Assembly: GCA_009760855.2 (NCBI GenBank)
Contig: WPIO01000001.1
Location: 12,571,501 to 12,635,500 of the forward strand
DNA: 64,000 nucleotides
Reading direction: 5' to 3'
From: Cristatella mucedo
Lineage: Eukaryota; Bryozoa; Phylactolaemata; Cristatellidae
Under the pieces are notes generated by a model. That model did not search any database and had not been told where the DNA came from. It was given only the letters and a program-made list of their open reading frames with translations. This document shows, piece by piece, positions 1 to 10,457 of the stretch (its first letter is position 1; each line of letters starts with the position of its first letter). The position numbers and the translations under genes were made by a program.

Positions 1-1180
1 CCCACAGTATGGGAAAGGCGCTCATGAAAAGCTGGCTAGCATTGACCGCCGACACGGCGTCAGAGTGTGGACTGAAGGCTTCGGTAGTCCTGGTGCAATC
101 GTTCAACAATAAACCAGACCAGCTGACACGAGCTGCTCAGAAGTGGATGAGGGTGAAAGCAAGATGTCGTGTGGTTCCAGAGTAGTCATCTTCAGAGGCG
201 GTCGTCGTCGACTTAAAGAGTTTCCACAGCTTTCGCCACTTTGTTGTAGACAGGACCATTTACCTCGCCAGATTGTGCCACCTGGAAGCTGTTATCCGGG
301 GAAAGGACATCAAAGCCTTCGTGAAGGCTTGCCTTCGTTTCAAGTCCGTCGATCCTGCACCAGTCGCATGGACTTCACAAGTGCTGAATGTGAGCGACAA
401 CTAGTAGTGCCTGAGCCGCGATGTAGTACATTTTAAGGGCCAAAAATATTTGACCATGGTAGATTGTGGGCTGAGCCGTTTCGCAATTTGGAGGCGAATA
501 CCTGACGAAAAAGAAGACTCTTTTGTTCAAACTCTTGGCGAACTTCTTAGCGAGCGAGGCCCTCGACTGAAGTTGCTCGTGGATAACGGCTCAAGTTTTC
601 ATCAACAGCTTTTCGCGGCCTTTCCGATCGCTGGGCCGTAGAGCCCATCTACCGTTGCGCCTATAAACTCTCCGGCAACGGCATCTTTGAGCAAAATTAG
701 GCGACCATCAAGGGAATGGCAGCTCGCACGGGATAGGACGTTCTCGTGATGTATCAATACAACGTCTAGCCAACGGCAGGTTTGCACGAAAAATCGGTGC
801 CCAGCGTTAGGTGTTCTCCGATGAGTGGAAAAGGCCCCTCCTCAGGGTATAGACGAATCAGGGCCTGATGACGGCTCATTACGCGACCGGCCTGCGAATT
901 TTCATGAGGCCGCCCTACGGCACTCGTTCCACGACCGACTCGCCCGAGAGCACGGTGACCAACGACTGCCAGGGCGTTGGAATCGAGATCAAAGATGTAC
1001 GTCGCCACATGTACGACCTGAATCTCATACCAGGGCAGGAAGAGGCGCCCCCTCCACCTGAAGGCGACAGAAATGAACCAGGACAGCTTTCCGAGCGTGC
1101 TGCGACACTTCCTAAGCGTCACCATGACAATGTTTTTACCGGATAGCTTGCCAATGATGCTGATCCTTGAGATCAGGGTG
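1..1180 (+). pseudogene. RetB pol 3' remnant (end of RNase H and integrase), unit 0
   Basis: This is the tail of a decayed LTR-retrotransposon polyprotein running in from the left. Bases 1-150 translate to the end of an RNase H domain and the linker to integrase. Bases 210-1140 hold integrase pieces spread over different frames with several stops: the HHCC-like finger with CLRFKSVDPAP, the strand ending in DCGLSRFAIWR, the NGSSF stretch with the second catalytic Asp, the SGNG stretch (about 668) in which the catalytic Glu context is damaged, and a C-terminal GPY/F-like module ending in RRHMYDLNLIPGQEEAP near 1000-1050. It is nearly identical to 18351-19532. No functional protein can be made. 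The homology comes from comparison with the better preserved element at 10004-14704. Confidence 0.8.
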
Positions 1181-1557
1181 TGTATTTCGTGTTTCTCTGT
1201 ATGCATTATTCGATTATAGACACCGGGTTCGCCGGGATACTGCCGGTGCACGGAAATCGGTAATGCCCTAAAACACCTAAGGGTCAGAATCTGGTGGCTA
1301 TCGCCGAGGGTCAGGCAAGTGCGGAGCTGTGGTCAGGCGGCTGTTGTTCATCTCCAGGCCGGCTTTGTCCTACAGCCCACTCACGGGAAGAGTTGTGGCT
1401 GGGAGCGAGGGGGAGAAAGACCACGAACATGGGAGAGAATAGCTGTGTTTGGGGGAGCGCTGCAGGCACAAGCGAGAATACACGTTCCGGCGAACCGACT
1501 TTGGTGTTCTGCCTGATTCCGCTTGCGTACCCAGTTGGGAGAGCATTATTAAGTTCA
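1181..1557 (+). repeat. RetB 3' LTR (unit 0/1 boundary)
   Basis: This is a long terminal repeat, about 377 bp, immediately downstream of the integrase remnant. It aligns with the 5' LTRs at 15424, 29028 and 42238, sharing the GACACCGGGTTCGCCGG-like block, the GGCCGGCTTTGTCC block and the terminal GGGAGAGCATTATTAA block. The expected ...ACTACA end has decayed to AGTTCA. The left boundary is approximate; it is set where TGTATTTCG resembles the TGTAGTTCG start of the RetA LTR. FEM-1 5' sequence starts directly after it. Confidence 0.7.
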
Positions 1558-1879
1558 CGCTTGAGATTGTTCGAGTTGGAATTAAATGCCGCCTCAATTA
1601 CCAGCCTGCTTGTTTTTTTCTTGGATTTGACGCGGAATCGTTGGCGCTAACTCAAATTATTATTGAAGGCTGCACGAGTATCCGCCCATCTATGTAGCGA
1701 GTCCATTGCGAACGTTTGGTATTGTTCGTTCTGGAACCGTCTCCACGAGCTTTCAGTCGTTCTTCGCTCGCAGCCGAACCACCTTCATCGCTCACTTGCT
1801 GACGGTATAAGAACTTTCGTTATCCCATAACATCACTATCAGCAGAAGTTTTGAGCATAGCCGTATTGCTAGCGGGACA
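1558..1879 (+). promoter_or_regulatory. 5' region and probable promoter of FEM-1 copy 1
   Basis: This interval lies between the LTR and the start codon and holds no open frame of interest. A TCAGTC at 1753-1758 fits the arthropod initiator consensus and would give a 5' UTR of about 125 nt. There is no clear TATA box. The part from about 1699 onwards is kept in front of all four FEM-1 copies, even copy 4 where everything upstream was deleted, so the core promoter most likely lies in 1699-1879. This is inference; the start site has not been mapped. Confidence 0.4.
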
Positions 1880-4002
1880 ATGGAAGAAGGAAAAGAAGCG
1901 CCGGATTTCTCAGCCAGTCTCCTCGCCCTGGATCCAACTGGCAAGGAAGAAGCACTCAAAGAGTTCTGCGAGGAGGTATTCATTGCTGCTGTAAATGGAC
2001 AGCTTGCAGCGCTGAATCGTCTCCTCAGCTCATGTACGCAAGAGTATCGAGACGCTGCTCTGCGTTTCTCCAAGAAGGCTGGCCTCGAGACACTTACTCC
2101 TCTTGTAGCAGCAGCTAAGATAGGTCGTCTAAAGATTGTTGAAGCTCTTGTAACAGACTTTAATGTTGATATTGATCAGCCAGCGTCAGTAATGATAGAC
2201 AAAACCATAAATGCCGATGCTACCGCTCTTTGGTGTGCGGCAGCATGGGGCCACTTCGACGTCGTCAAAGTGCTCGTAGCCGCTGGCGCCCGTGTTAATC
2301 ATGCGAGTGGTACAAGGTTTACGCCACTTAGGGCTGCTTGCTGCCTAGGCTACATGGATCTCATCCGTTACTTGATAAGTAATGGCGCCGACGTCAACTT
2401 GGTCGACGATCGTGGTTGCACGTGCCTCATGCTTGCATCCTTTCACGGCTTCGTTGACGTGGTTCGCTGTCTTGTTGAACACGGAGCGAATATAGATCCT
2501 AGTCATGATTGCGCTACATCTGCTTTGCATTTGGCAGCCGAGGAAGGAAAAATTGCCATAGTGACCTATCTAATCTCACGAAATGCTTCCGTGTCGAAGA
2601 ACGAGCATGGCCTGACCCCCATTATGGCAGCAGCAGCCAACGGCAGAGTGGACATAGTGGAATGGTTGGCTGCGAAACTGTCCTGTGGTCCCAAGGATCG
2701 CGTAGAAGCATACGAGCTTATTGCTGCTTCGCTCGCCAATTCCGGTAAGAATGTAAACTTGTCATTAAGCTTCAATTACATGCATGCCGCAATGCTAGAG
2801 CGTAACCTATGTGGGCTAACGAAAAGTCCCGTGGAGACCCTGGAGGATTACGACTTTCTGAAGGAGTGCTGCTCGCTCGCCGAACTCGTGGCAATCAAGG
2901 CTGACGACGCCAGACTTGGGCTGGAAGCCCTGCTAATGCAGGAGAGAATTCTAGGCCTCCAGCACCCAGCAGTGGCTTACCACTTGGAATATCGAGCTGC
3001 TCGGCTTGCAGAAGCCGGAGAGTGCAGCCGTGGCCTTAGACTTTTATTGCGTGCCGCCCGGGCAAAGTTGAGTTATGAGTGCTGTATTGCTTATGAACTG
3101 TTGCGAATCACCAAATCTTTTGGTTCCATGTTCGAGGCAGGGGAGCCAATACCTTGCACTCTACTGAAGAGGGCAATGGAGCTGCTGTGTCTAGACATTG
3201 GTGCTGTTCGTGTACAGAATGACGACATAGCTAAACTGGTGAGAATCTTGCAGTTTCTTTTTGTTTGCGCCGCCATGCATCCGATCATCAGGCTGAAGCA
3301 GCTTGCGGCACCTGCTGTCGTCGTTGTAACTGGCCTGATTTCGATTTTGATTCCCTTTCGATGCCATCGCTTTGCGCTCGTCGGTCAGGTCTGACACTTT
3401 TTGGTCGTATTCACTGCCATTCGCATTTGTAGGCTGTGGAAATCGACATGGAGTCGATGCTGAGTTTGGTTGCATTTGCTACCCAATCTCAGCTCTCCGA
3501 AGTGGAAAGCTTTGACCTCCGCCGTGTCACATATCGTTTCTGCAAGATGGATGTTCGACTGCCCATCGGTTTTAGTCTCCTGCACATGGCCGTGAGCCTC
3601 TGGACGGGTGCTGATTTAGACATGGGCGATGAGTTCAACTTTCCCAGCAGTGATGTTGCAGGCTGGCTGCTCGATTGCGGGCACAGCATCGACTGCCGCG
3701 ATCGTAATGGCAACACTCCACTTCACATTGCCGTCCAGCTCGGCCATCGGATGAACGATTTCACAAAGCTGCACGACATAATCATGCTTATCTCCAAGTA
3801 CGGCGGCCATCTAGACTGCACAAATGTGCGTGGCAAAACGGCCCTGCAGTGCTGTGCCACCAGGGTGGCCAAGGATATCCTCAGGCTGCAAATTAAACCG
3901 CGACTGATGTGCTTAGCGGCTAGGGCTGTCAAACGAACCGGCTCAGGCACCTACGAGGGCGTGCTGCCGAAAGACCTTCTGGACTTCGTGAACCTGCACT
4001 GA
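1880..4002 (+). CDS. fem-1-like: FEM-1-like protein, copy 1 (two exons)
   Basis: Predicted substrate receptor of a cullin-2 RING ubiquitin ligase, reading C-terminal degrons in cytosol or nucleus. Exon 1 is 1880-3238 (453 codons), the intron 3239-3432 (GTGAGA...TTTGTAG, phase 0), exon 2 3433-4002; 642 aa in all, close to FEM1B (627) and FEM1C (617). Ankyrin repeats fill residues 33-273 (TPLVAAA at 73, TALWCAA at 115, TPLRAAC at 148, TCLMLAS at 181, SALHLAA at 214, TPIMAAA at 246). A TPR-like middle (280-450) contains QERILGLQHPAVAYHLEYR, like the family's RERILGPSHPDT. Exon 2 carries further ankyrin repeats (TPLHIAV near 548) and ends in a VHL/BC box (LMCLAARAV near 611) and FVNLH, the family C-terminus. 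The ATG follows a short acidic lead. Asp107 aligns with FEM1C Asp77, but the Asp126 position is Leu156. Reading on without splicing reaches a stop at 3392-3394 in the intron. Confidence 0.9.
3239..3432 (+). other. Intron of FEM-1 copy 1
   Basis: The intron is 194 bp with a GTGAGA donor, a TTTGTAG acceptor and phase 0. The positions are fixed by homology: removing it joins the ARVQND-type end of exon 1 to the VTYRFCKMD stretch of exon 2, which matches the TIYRFLKLH stretch of FEM1 proteins. The same intron position occurs in copies 2 (21594-21787), 3 (34880-35107, 228 bp) and 4 (52099-52289). Confidence 0.85.
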
Positions 4003-4435
4003 CAGTTGTGGGATTAAGTTACGGTGGCCACTGCCACCACTCCGTGCTAGCCTGTGACCTAAGCTGTCGTATCATTGCTTTCGTGTGGTGCTGCAGTCTC
4101 CCCTCTGGTCTTTAACCACCGAGCCGATTTCGCCTCGGCTGCTTGCGAGCACTCAACGGTGCTCCTGTTTTTTAATTTGTTGCTTTTGGCACTCACCTCT
4201 CGGGCTTGAAGAGCCGCGGGGGGGGGGGGCAGGTGGCAGGCACTGTGCGGTGGCATGTAGCAATAGATGGGCTGTCGTGTGCATGTCCGTAAGCTGACTC
4301 GTCGAGCCACTGACTGACATGAGAGACAGTTCTGCCGTGCTTCTTTTGAACACAACCGTGACATTGCATCTGAAGCGTCCGGCGTGCTGCATTCCGTTAT
4401 CGTGGCTGGGCACGGTGCAAATACCAACGAATAAA
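4003..4435 (+). promoter_or_regulatory. 3' UTR and poly(A) signal of FEM-1 copy 1
   Basis: This is noncoding sequence after the TGA, ending in an AATAAA at 4430-4435. It includes a run of G near 4218-4229 whose length differs between units. The same signal stands at 22784-22789 behind copy 2 and 36098-36103 behind copy 3, but is lost behind copy 4. Confidence 0.7.
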
Positions 4436-5854
4436 TAGAAACGTCATTCGAGCTTCAACTCGTGCGCTTTGCAGTATTCCAAAAGCTTCGCACGCCGCTC
4501 GGCCTTAGCGTGTGCTCGATGTGTATCTGAACGTTTCGTCCTAATACGGCTGCATCCCATACAGCCGAACAAGGAGTCTTGTTGCCGCTTCTTATTCGTA
4601 GTGGCCAGCCTTGCTATATACAGCACGAGTATTTGCATGTGCATGTATTCGGTCTCACATTTAGATTAGCAAGTAAACGGAATGATGCCAGCAGACAGGC
4701 TGTATCCAGCGGTTCGCTTCAACAGCCCGGCAGCTTTCGGCGCTCGTGGTCGAAACTCGTCATAAGTCAATCGTGAGTCTCAGACGCTACGGGAGGAAGC
4801 TCGAGGTTAACAAGCTAAGATATATAATTCGTTGGCGTAGCACCCAGGGAGAACGCTAGCTGATGACCTTGGTCGTTAGACGCGAGTATCATAGCCTTGA
4901 GACTGGTGGTGACCCATGCTATTTGTGGTCAGGTCATCTCAAGTTGCTCTCTTGTCGTCACTGGTACTGACCTCTATTGGTTATAAGCATGTGCACTTAG
5001 CAGCGTTGTGTAGACCTGGCTGACCTCACATACGATAACTTAAGGATGGGGTCACTAACCGTATGAGCTGCACAGTGCAAGCCGACCTATAGATAGCCGA
5101 ACAGCTACAGGGCAGTATAAATGATCCGTGGCTTTGAGCTTGTGATAAAGATTTCTGCCAGCAGCATTTTCCATCGACCACTGACTGACTTTCCAAGTTG
5201 CCATTCGAGGCGTTATCCAGGATTAAACTTTAGGTATCGTCTGATTTAGAGGTCAAAATTGACCTGCCTGCCCCAGTGTAGGTGGCATGATGTAACTATG
5301 TAGGCGATAGTACACTGGTTTCATTGAAAATAGCACACATGTTGAGGACTTCCAATTGCCCACCCATGTGTCAAAAGTAGACTGTAGTAGTAGACTGAAA
5401 ATGTATCGACTTTTTACTTACTCGGTCGTTGAAATTTGCAATATTCGACATCTATTGCAATCATTTTCTCTAGACCTTTAGACTTGAGACCTTGACGACA
5501 GCGCCAAATAGGCTATGGTTCGGTGCAGACTTTATAATGGCTAGGACTACTAAGCGAAAACTTGAAAACACGTGCAAATGATCGGGCCTTTTATTCGTCT
5601 ACTGGCTTACGAGGGCTATTTCAGGACGTACCGATTTGTCTTAGCTAAGTCTAGATTCAATATGAAGTTAGCTAAATCACAGACGCACAGCCCATAAATG
5701 CCGGCTGATGCAGACCGTGCAACATTCTAAGTGCTCCCTGGTCCTCTTTGCCTAGCGATCCTTGCAGTGATCTGGTAGATAGCTATTTCTAGTTTCTTTG
5801 TCGCTGATCACTTCGTAGCAACTCATTGTCTTCATGGTTCTGTCACTCACCTTT
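4436..5854. other. Intergenic, no gene seen
   Basis: This is the FEM-1 3' flank. It has only short frames that are not kept as coding between units (for example a 66-codon minus-strand frame at 4444-4644 with many replacements in unit 3). The block at about 5475-5770 recurs in unit 4 at 53986-54285 at clearly lower identity, and may be the remnant of an interspersed element. Confidence 0.5.
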
Positions 5855-6350
5855 AGGTCCTTTCATTGCCTGGCTCCAGTCTACCTATCAGACCTACTAT
5901 TAAACCGGGATAGGCATGGAAGCACCCACTTTTCATAATCAAATCGCTTAGCTAGACCTCATAAGAGCCTAACGTTGTTTTGGAGACCGTCTCTTTATTT
6001 TGTATCCTACCAAAGCTTGAAATTCGCTCAGACTGAAGTCACAATATTCGCTGACTTGACAACATTTAAAAAGAAGCTAAAACGCATCGATTTATCGTAG
6101 CATTTATTGGGTCACTGTAAGTCGTCCTTTGCGGGCTTATGCTTGCAGATGCAGTGAGCATACTGCCACCAACTTGATTTGCATGTTGGCCCTCTGCATA
6201 TCACCTCCTAACGTGCTATGCTTGTTGGCATTGAGCATGCTACCACTGACCGTTCGATCATGCTTCTTTTGCAGTATTGGTAAAGCGCCTAGTTGAGACT
6301 AATTTCTCTGAGGACACCATACAAGTCTATTATTATTATTATTATTATCC
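5855..6350 (+). repeat. LINE 3' end (CR1/L2-like) with (ATT)n tail, unit 1
   Basis: A degraded reverse-transcriptase C-terminus is recognisable across frames: the LAPVYLSDLL-like motif near 5872-5905, the FGDR-like motif near 5990 and DLTTFKKKLK at about 6055-6085. Non-LTR ORF2 proteins typically end in SLxTFKxxLKTxLF. A 3' UTR of about 230 bp follows, ending in an ATT repeat near 6331-6349, the kind of tail seen on CR1/L2 elements. It is too short and broken to be active. Confidence 0.65.
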
Positions 6351-9257
6351 TTTTACGCTTGCACCAATCGAATTTGAAAGTAAACCGAAATTTTTGAAAG
6401 GAATATTTGCAACGGACAAGATACCAATGGTCGTTTGGTGTGTGGAGGCCCTCAGCTCACTCTCAGGCTTCGACACTTACTGAGCAGCTACGTTGAGGGC
6501 TCGAGAAGACTTGAAAAATTATTATAGCTTGCTTAGTTCGCAGGCTCATCAGAGCTGCGATAACAGGACCTGAGCTGCTATCTTTACTCTTGCAGTGAGT
6601 GATATAGGATGGATTTTTGCACGACTTGTACCTACAAATTCCTTTGTTGCAGTACTCGAACCTACGTACTAGATAGCGAAGTGCAAGAATGCCCCTTGGC
6701 TAAGACCTTGGAGCTCGCTAGGCTTGTGAATGCAAAACTTAGTATTTTCAGCTGACTAATTGTTTGAGCTCCTACAAAAGCTGAAGCTAAGTTAATAAGA
6801 AGTGAGCTTTCAGAATGAAAAATATGTCTTTTCATTACTTGCCTGCTGAAAAGCGTAATTTTGTATAGGTACATTTCGCTGGGTGTCAGCTGCTATGTGG
6901 CTGTGGTTCCACCGGTAAGAAACGGGCCCGGGAGCAGGACGAACCTTGTCGTTGCTTGGCGAGACCTCTGTTTATTTAACTCCATTGTATGCTCATAACT
7001 CATCTTACGCTCAACGTAACTCAATGTAAATATCGCGTTCTGGATACTGGCGGGGGAGGATTTACTTGCTGTATTACAAATTATCAAGCGGCATAGCACC
7101 AGCACTTCGAAAAACCGTTTGACATAGCTTGTTTTTCTTAGCGGTGTACTATCATCGGTGACTTCAGTTTGAAGGTGTTCCGGAAACCAAACAAGTCCAA
7201 TTGCAAGTTCAATGGGTGGAGACAGCCCTCAGCATTCCCTGCCTGTGCTAATCTGAGTTTCTAATTTAACAATGGGACATCTGAAATGTTAGCTTGAGTT
7301 AATGAGCTGTTTAAAAGCTAATGTCCGCACCCATGGTCTTTTATCATCCGAATGCATCCGGAGTTTGAAGCCTAATCCCATCAGCAACCGATAAAGATGG
7401 TCAAGCGCAAATAAATAAATGAAGCTTCATAAACAGGAATGTCACCCATATCACTCTCAAAGTTAAGAATTAATAAATATAAATTCATATAAAACCTTAT
7501 AAAAACCGATTCTCTTTTGAGCGACTTTACTAAAGCCAGACAGGAATCGTGTTAATTGGTCATCTAAACTTGAAAACCTTCAAAATACAACGTAAGGACG
7601 ATTAAATCTGACTGAGCAAAGGCGGTCAGAATCTTGTAGTATGTTTGCTTCTTTTTTACTCTTTCCTAATTAGCAGAAGACATAAGTTCCAGGCTTTGGA
7701 ACCATAAGAACTGTAGGCTTAGCCCCGAGTTATTTGAAGTTCCTTGGGGGCACAGCCAAACGACCAGATTCAGAAGAGCAGGTGATGCCACGGGAGGTCT
7801 TAAAGAATTTTGCATAGGCCTATTTGATCAAAAAATAGAAGAAATTTATGGTTTTTTTTGACGATTACATTGGCAAGTTTGAGAGAGTAGGAATATTTTA
7901 ATGAAATAGACTGACAACCGATAATTGAGCACACCCTACTTTACCTGCTCAACAAATGAAGGCTGCCTGTTGACGTCAACTCTTTGAAATATTGCATTAA
8001 TATCGGATTAGAAACTCTGTATCACAGTGCCTGTGATATCTAGGGCTAGATGACAAGTGCTCTCGAGTGACTTGATGATCTATAGGATTACAAACTGCAA
8101 TTTAAGTGGATCGCTTGGTGTAGCTTTCGAGCGCAAGTGTCGATGGTCGGATTAGAGGATTTGTGTAAATAAAATAGACCGTTCCGATAAGTTAAACCTC
8201 ACCTGCCAGCGAACGCAGATAAACGTGGGTCGGCGTGTTTGAACAAATCTACAGCACGGTTACTTCTGATGCCTATCCTTCTGTGTAAAAATAGATATAG
8301 CGTCGTTTGAGAAGTTTCGTTTGAGTTGTAGCATCCGTTGGTAGTTATTGAAACCCTCCGTTCCAGTCAGAAAAACTGTTACTTTAATATCCCATTCCCC
8401 CGTTGTTGGGTTGACTTCTGTGTGCTCATTGTAGTAAATGTGTTGCAGCTAGTTGCTAGAAAGAGGCTTTGTTCTTGCTACGTGCTAATCAGTCACAAAT
8501 TCAACGAAGTATTTAAGATGCCTGATAAGCTGGCAACAATTGTCTCGTGCCGCCACCAACCACATAGCATCGTGCGGTGGCTGACAAAGCTTTGAGGCTT
8601 GGTCCGAACAGTCCAACCCCTTGCGCTCGCTATTTAGCCCCCCACCTGTTTGGCTTAACGTTGCTGTCAGTCAACGGTGGGCCGCCCCGGCGTACCCAGA
8701 ACCTAAACAACGTATATAGGCCGGCCGTAGGGCGACGCTGAGTCATACGGTCTCTGGAGCTACTGCTTGGCGCTCCGTTTACAATTAATACTGACTACTT
8801 TCAAACGTGTATTTCTCAGCGGCATTTCGCCTTAAGAGCTCCACAAATTGCGTCTGATAACGTTACTTCTTTAATCTTCACTGTTTCACATTACTTTCTA
8901 GTCTGGCGCTTTAATAGCCACGGCAAGAGAAGCAACGACCAACACTCGAGGAAACAGGCAATGTTTTCCGCTTTGGCAAGCGTGCAAAAGTATCTAAGTA
9001 CGACGTCTAGATAAGCATGTATTGCGCGCGCCTGCTGCAATTGAAATTAGAGCTAACTCCTTACCTTGGGTCACTGGTTAGGCAATTGACACCGCGAAGC
9101 GTCCTGTTACTAATGCGGGATATTCCCCAAAGCAGTTATATTCCTTAACTTAGGGACATTTCACATACTCTGCTATTACCCGAGTTCTCATATAATAAAT
9201 ATATAAATAAAAATGTACGTGTAGACATATAATACACGCACATATATGGATACATTC

Positions 9258-9259
<2 letters not shown>
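6351..9259. other. Intergenic, no gene seen
   Basis: This is AT-rich unit sequence with no supported gene. An 85-codon frame at 8338-8595 is nearly unchanged in unit 2 but shifted and heavily replaced in unit 3, so I do not call it. A TATATAGG motif at about 8714 recurs in units 2 and 3 but has no gene downstream. Confidence 0.5.
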
Positions 9260-9353
<94 letters not shown>

Positions 9354-9510
9354 CTGTGTCTGTGCGTGTGTGCGTGTGTGCGTGCGTGCGTGCGCGTGTG
9401 TGTGTGTGCGTGCGTGCGTGCTCGTGTGTGTGCGAGTGTGTGCGAGTGTGAGCGTGTGTTCATGCGTGCGTGTGCGTGTGCGTGTGCGTGTGCGTGTGTG
9501 TGTGCTTGTA
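9260..9510. repeat. (TA)n/(TG)n microsatellite, unit 1
   Basis: A long TATATA tract is followed by TG/CG-rich TGTGTGCG repeats. Long apparent frames through it (HAHAHT or IYIYIY) are repeat artefacts. The matching sites in unit 2 (27612-27822) and unit 3 (40927-41034) have different lengths. Confidence 0.95.
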
Positions 9511-10003
9511 TAAATAAGAAAACAAACATTTAGTAGTTAGTACCATCCAAGTCAACGCTTGCGCCTTCCGCGAGGCTACCTAGATCTGCAGCCGTTGGCG
9601 CCACGGTAACATAACACTTCCAACGCAAAAACGGCCACGACGATATTCACGGCCGCGGTTTAGTGGGACCAGGATAGATGTACGCACTCATTAAAGGAAA
9701 GGTAAGCAAAGCAAACTTGAGAACAGACAAGTCTGGTGGGTCACTTTATAACAGCACATCGCTCTTACCCTTAACCGCAACGTCCTTAGTCTCGCCGTGT
9801 GAAACAGCTCAGTAAGAAAATTCCCTCAGAAAGAGTAAATACCGTGGAGAATACGTGTCTTAAGCTTTTTTTGAATTCCATCTAATCGCAAGATAACAAA
9901 GCGACAGCCGGTAGGCGTTTCCTAGCGTAGGGTTCGCGGGCGGTCGGGATAATTTGTGCAAGCCCTACCACGCAGTAATTACATTTAAATCTTGCGGCTA
10001 TCC
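9511..10003. other. Intergenic, left flank and target site of RetA
   Basis: Unit sequence without a gene. It ends in TATCC at 9999-10003, the left copy of the RetA target-site duplication. The matching uninterrupted sequence is present near 28308-28320 and 41515-41530. Confidence 0.7.
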
Positions 10004-10416
10004 TGTAGTTCGCATGTATGTATCGTATGCAGGCTCCTCTGATAAGCTACTGATGAGCTGTTAGAAGCACCACCGAGAGGGGCCGGTGCACAGCTGGATT
10101 CCGCCTGTGATGTGGTATGGACAGAGGCCAGTAACCAGCTCGTGGCCAGATGGTGGATTCACCATCAGGGTCGGCCAGTGCACTGCTGTTATCCGCCTTT
10201 GATGTGGCATGGACCAGCTGGTGGCCAGATGGTGGATTCACCATCAGGGTTGGCCGGTGCACAGTTGTGGTCGATGAGTCATCGGAGTCGACCAGGGGAG
10301 GGAAGTCGTGTGAGAGCAGGGGCCGAGGGGAGCCGTGCACTCTTCGGCTCCGTGCGTTAGTAATAAACTGTCGGTGTTGGGAATAGGCTGTCTCTCTGCT
10401 GTGCGAACAAACTACA
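10004..10416 (+). repeat. RetA 5' LTR
   Basis: This LTR is 413 bp, TG...CA, with perfect 7-bp inverted ends TGTAGTT/AACTACA. It contains about two copies of a roughly 79-bp tandem repeat with the core CCAGATGGTGGATTCACCAT (from about 10106) and an AATAAA near 10361-10366 for transcript ends. The sequence following it (AGCTATTTCTCGGCGG) does not start with the usual TGG of a tRNA-complementary primer site. Confidence 0.9.
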
Positions 10417-10457
10417 AGCTATTTCTCGGCGGGAGCGACCGTGTGGTCCGTATAACG

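Noticed and set aside
3239..3394. Read-through of exon 1 into the intron would add a hydrophobic, membrane-like tail (copies 1 and 2)
   Set aside because: Copy 3 reads a short unrelated tail there, the splice sites are strong and conserved, and splicing restores the family C-terminus with the VHL box.
4444..4644. 66-codon minus-strand frame behind FEM-1, open in units 1, 2 and 3
   Set aside because: Unit 3 has several amino-acid replacements in a short span and the frame is absent in unit 4; it overlaps ordinary 3' flank.
8338..8595. 85-codon frame conserved between units 1 and 2
   Set aside because: Units 1 and 2 are near-identical at DNA level, so conservation is not evidence; in unit 3 the start is shifted and the first part differs.
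8706..8730. TATATAGG box recurring in units 1-3, possibly a promoter
   Set aside because: No gene or transcript-like sequence follows; a single motif is not enough.
9188..9533. Long frames on both strands rich in His-Ala-Thr or Ile-Tyr
   Set aside because: They are translations of the TA/TG microsatellite and change length from unit to unit.
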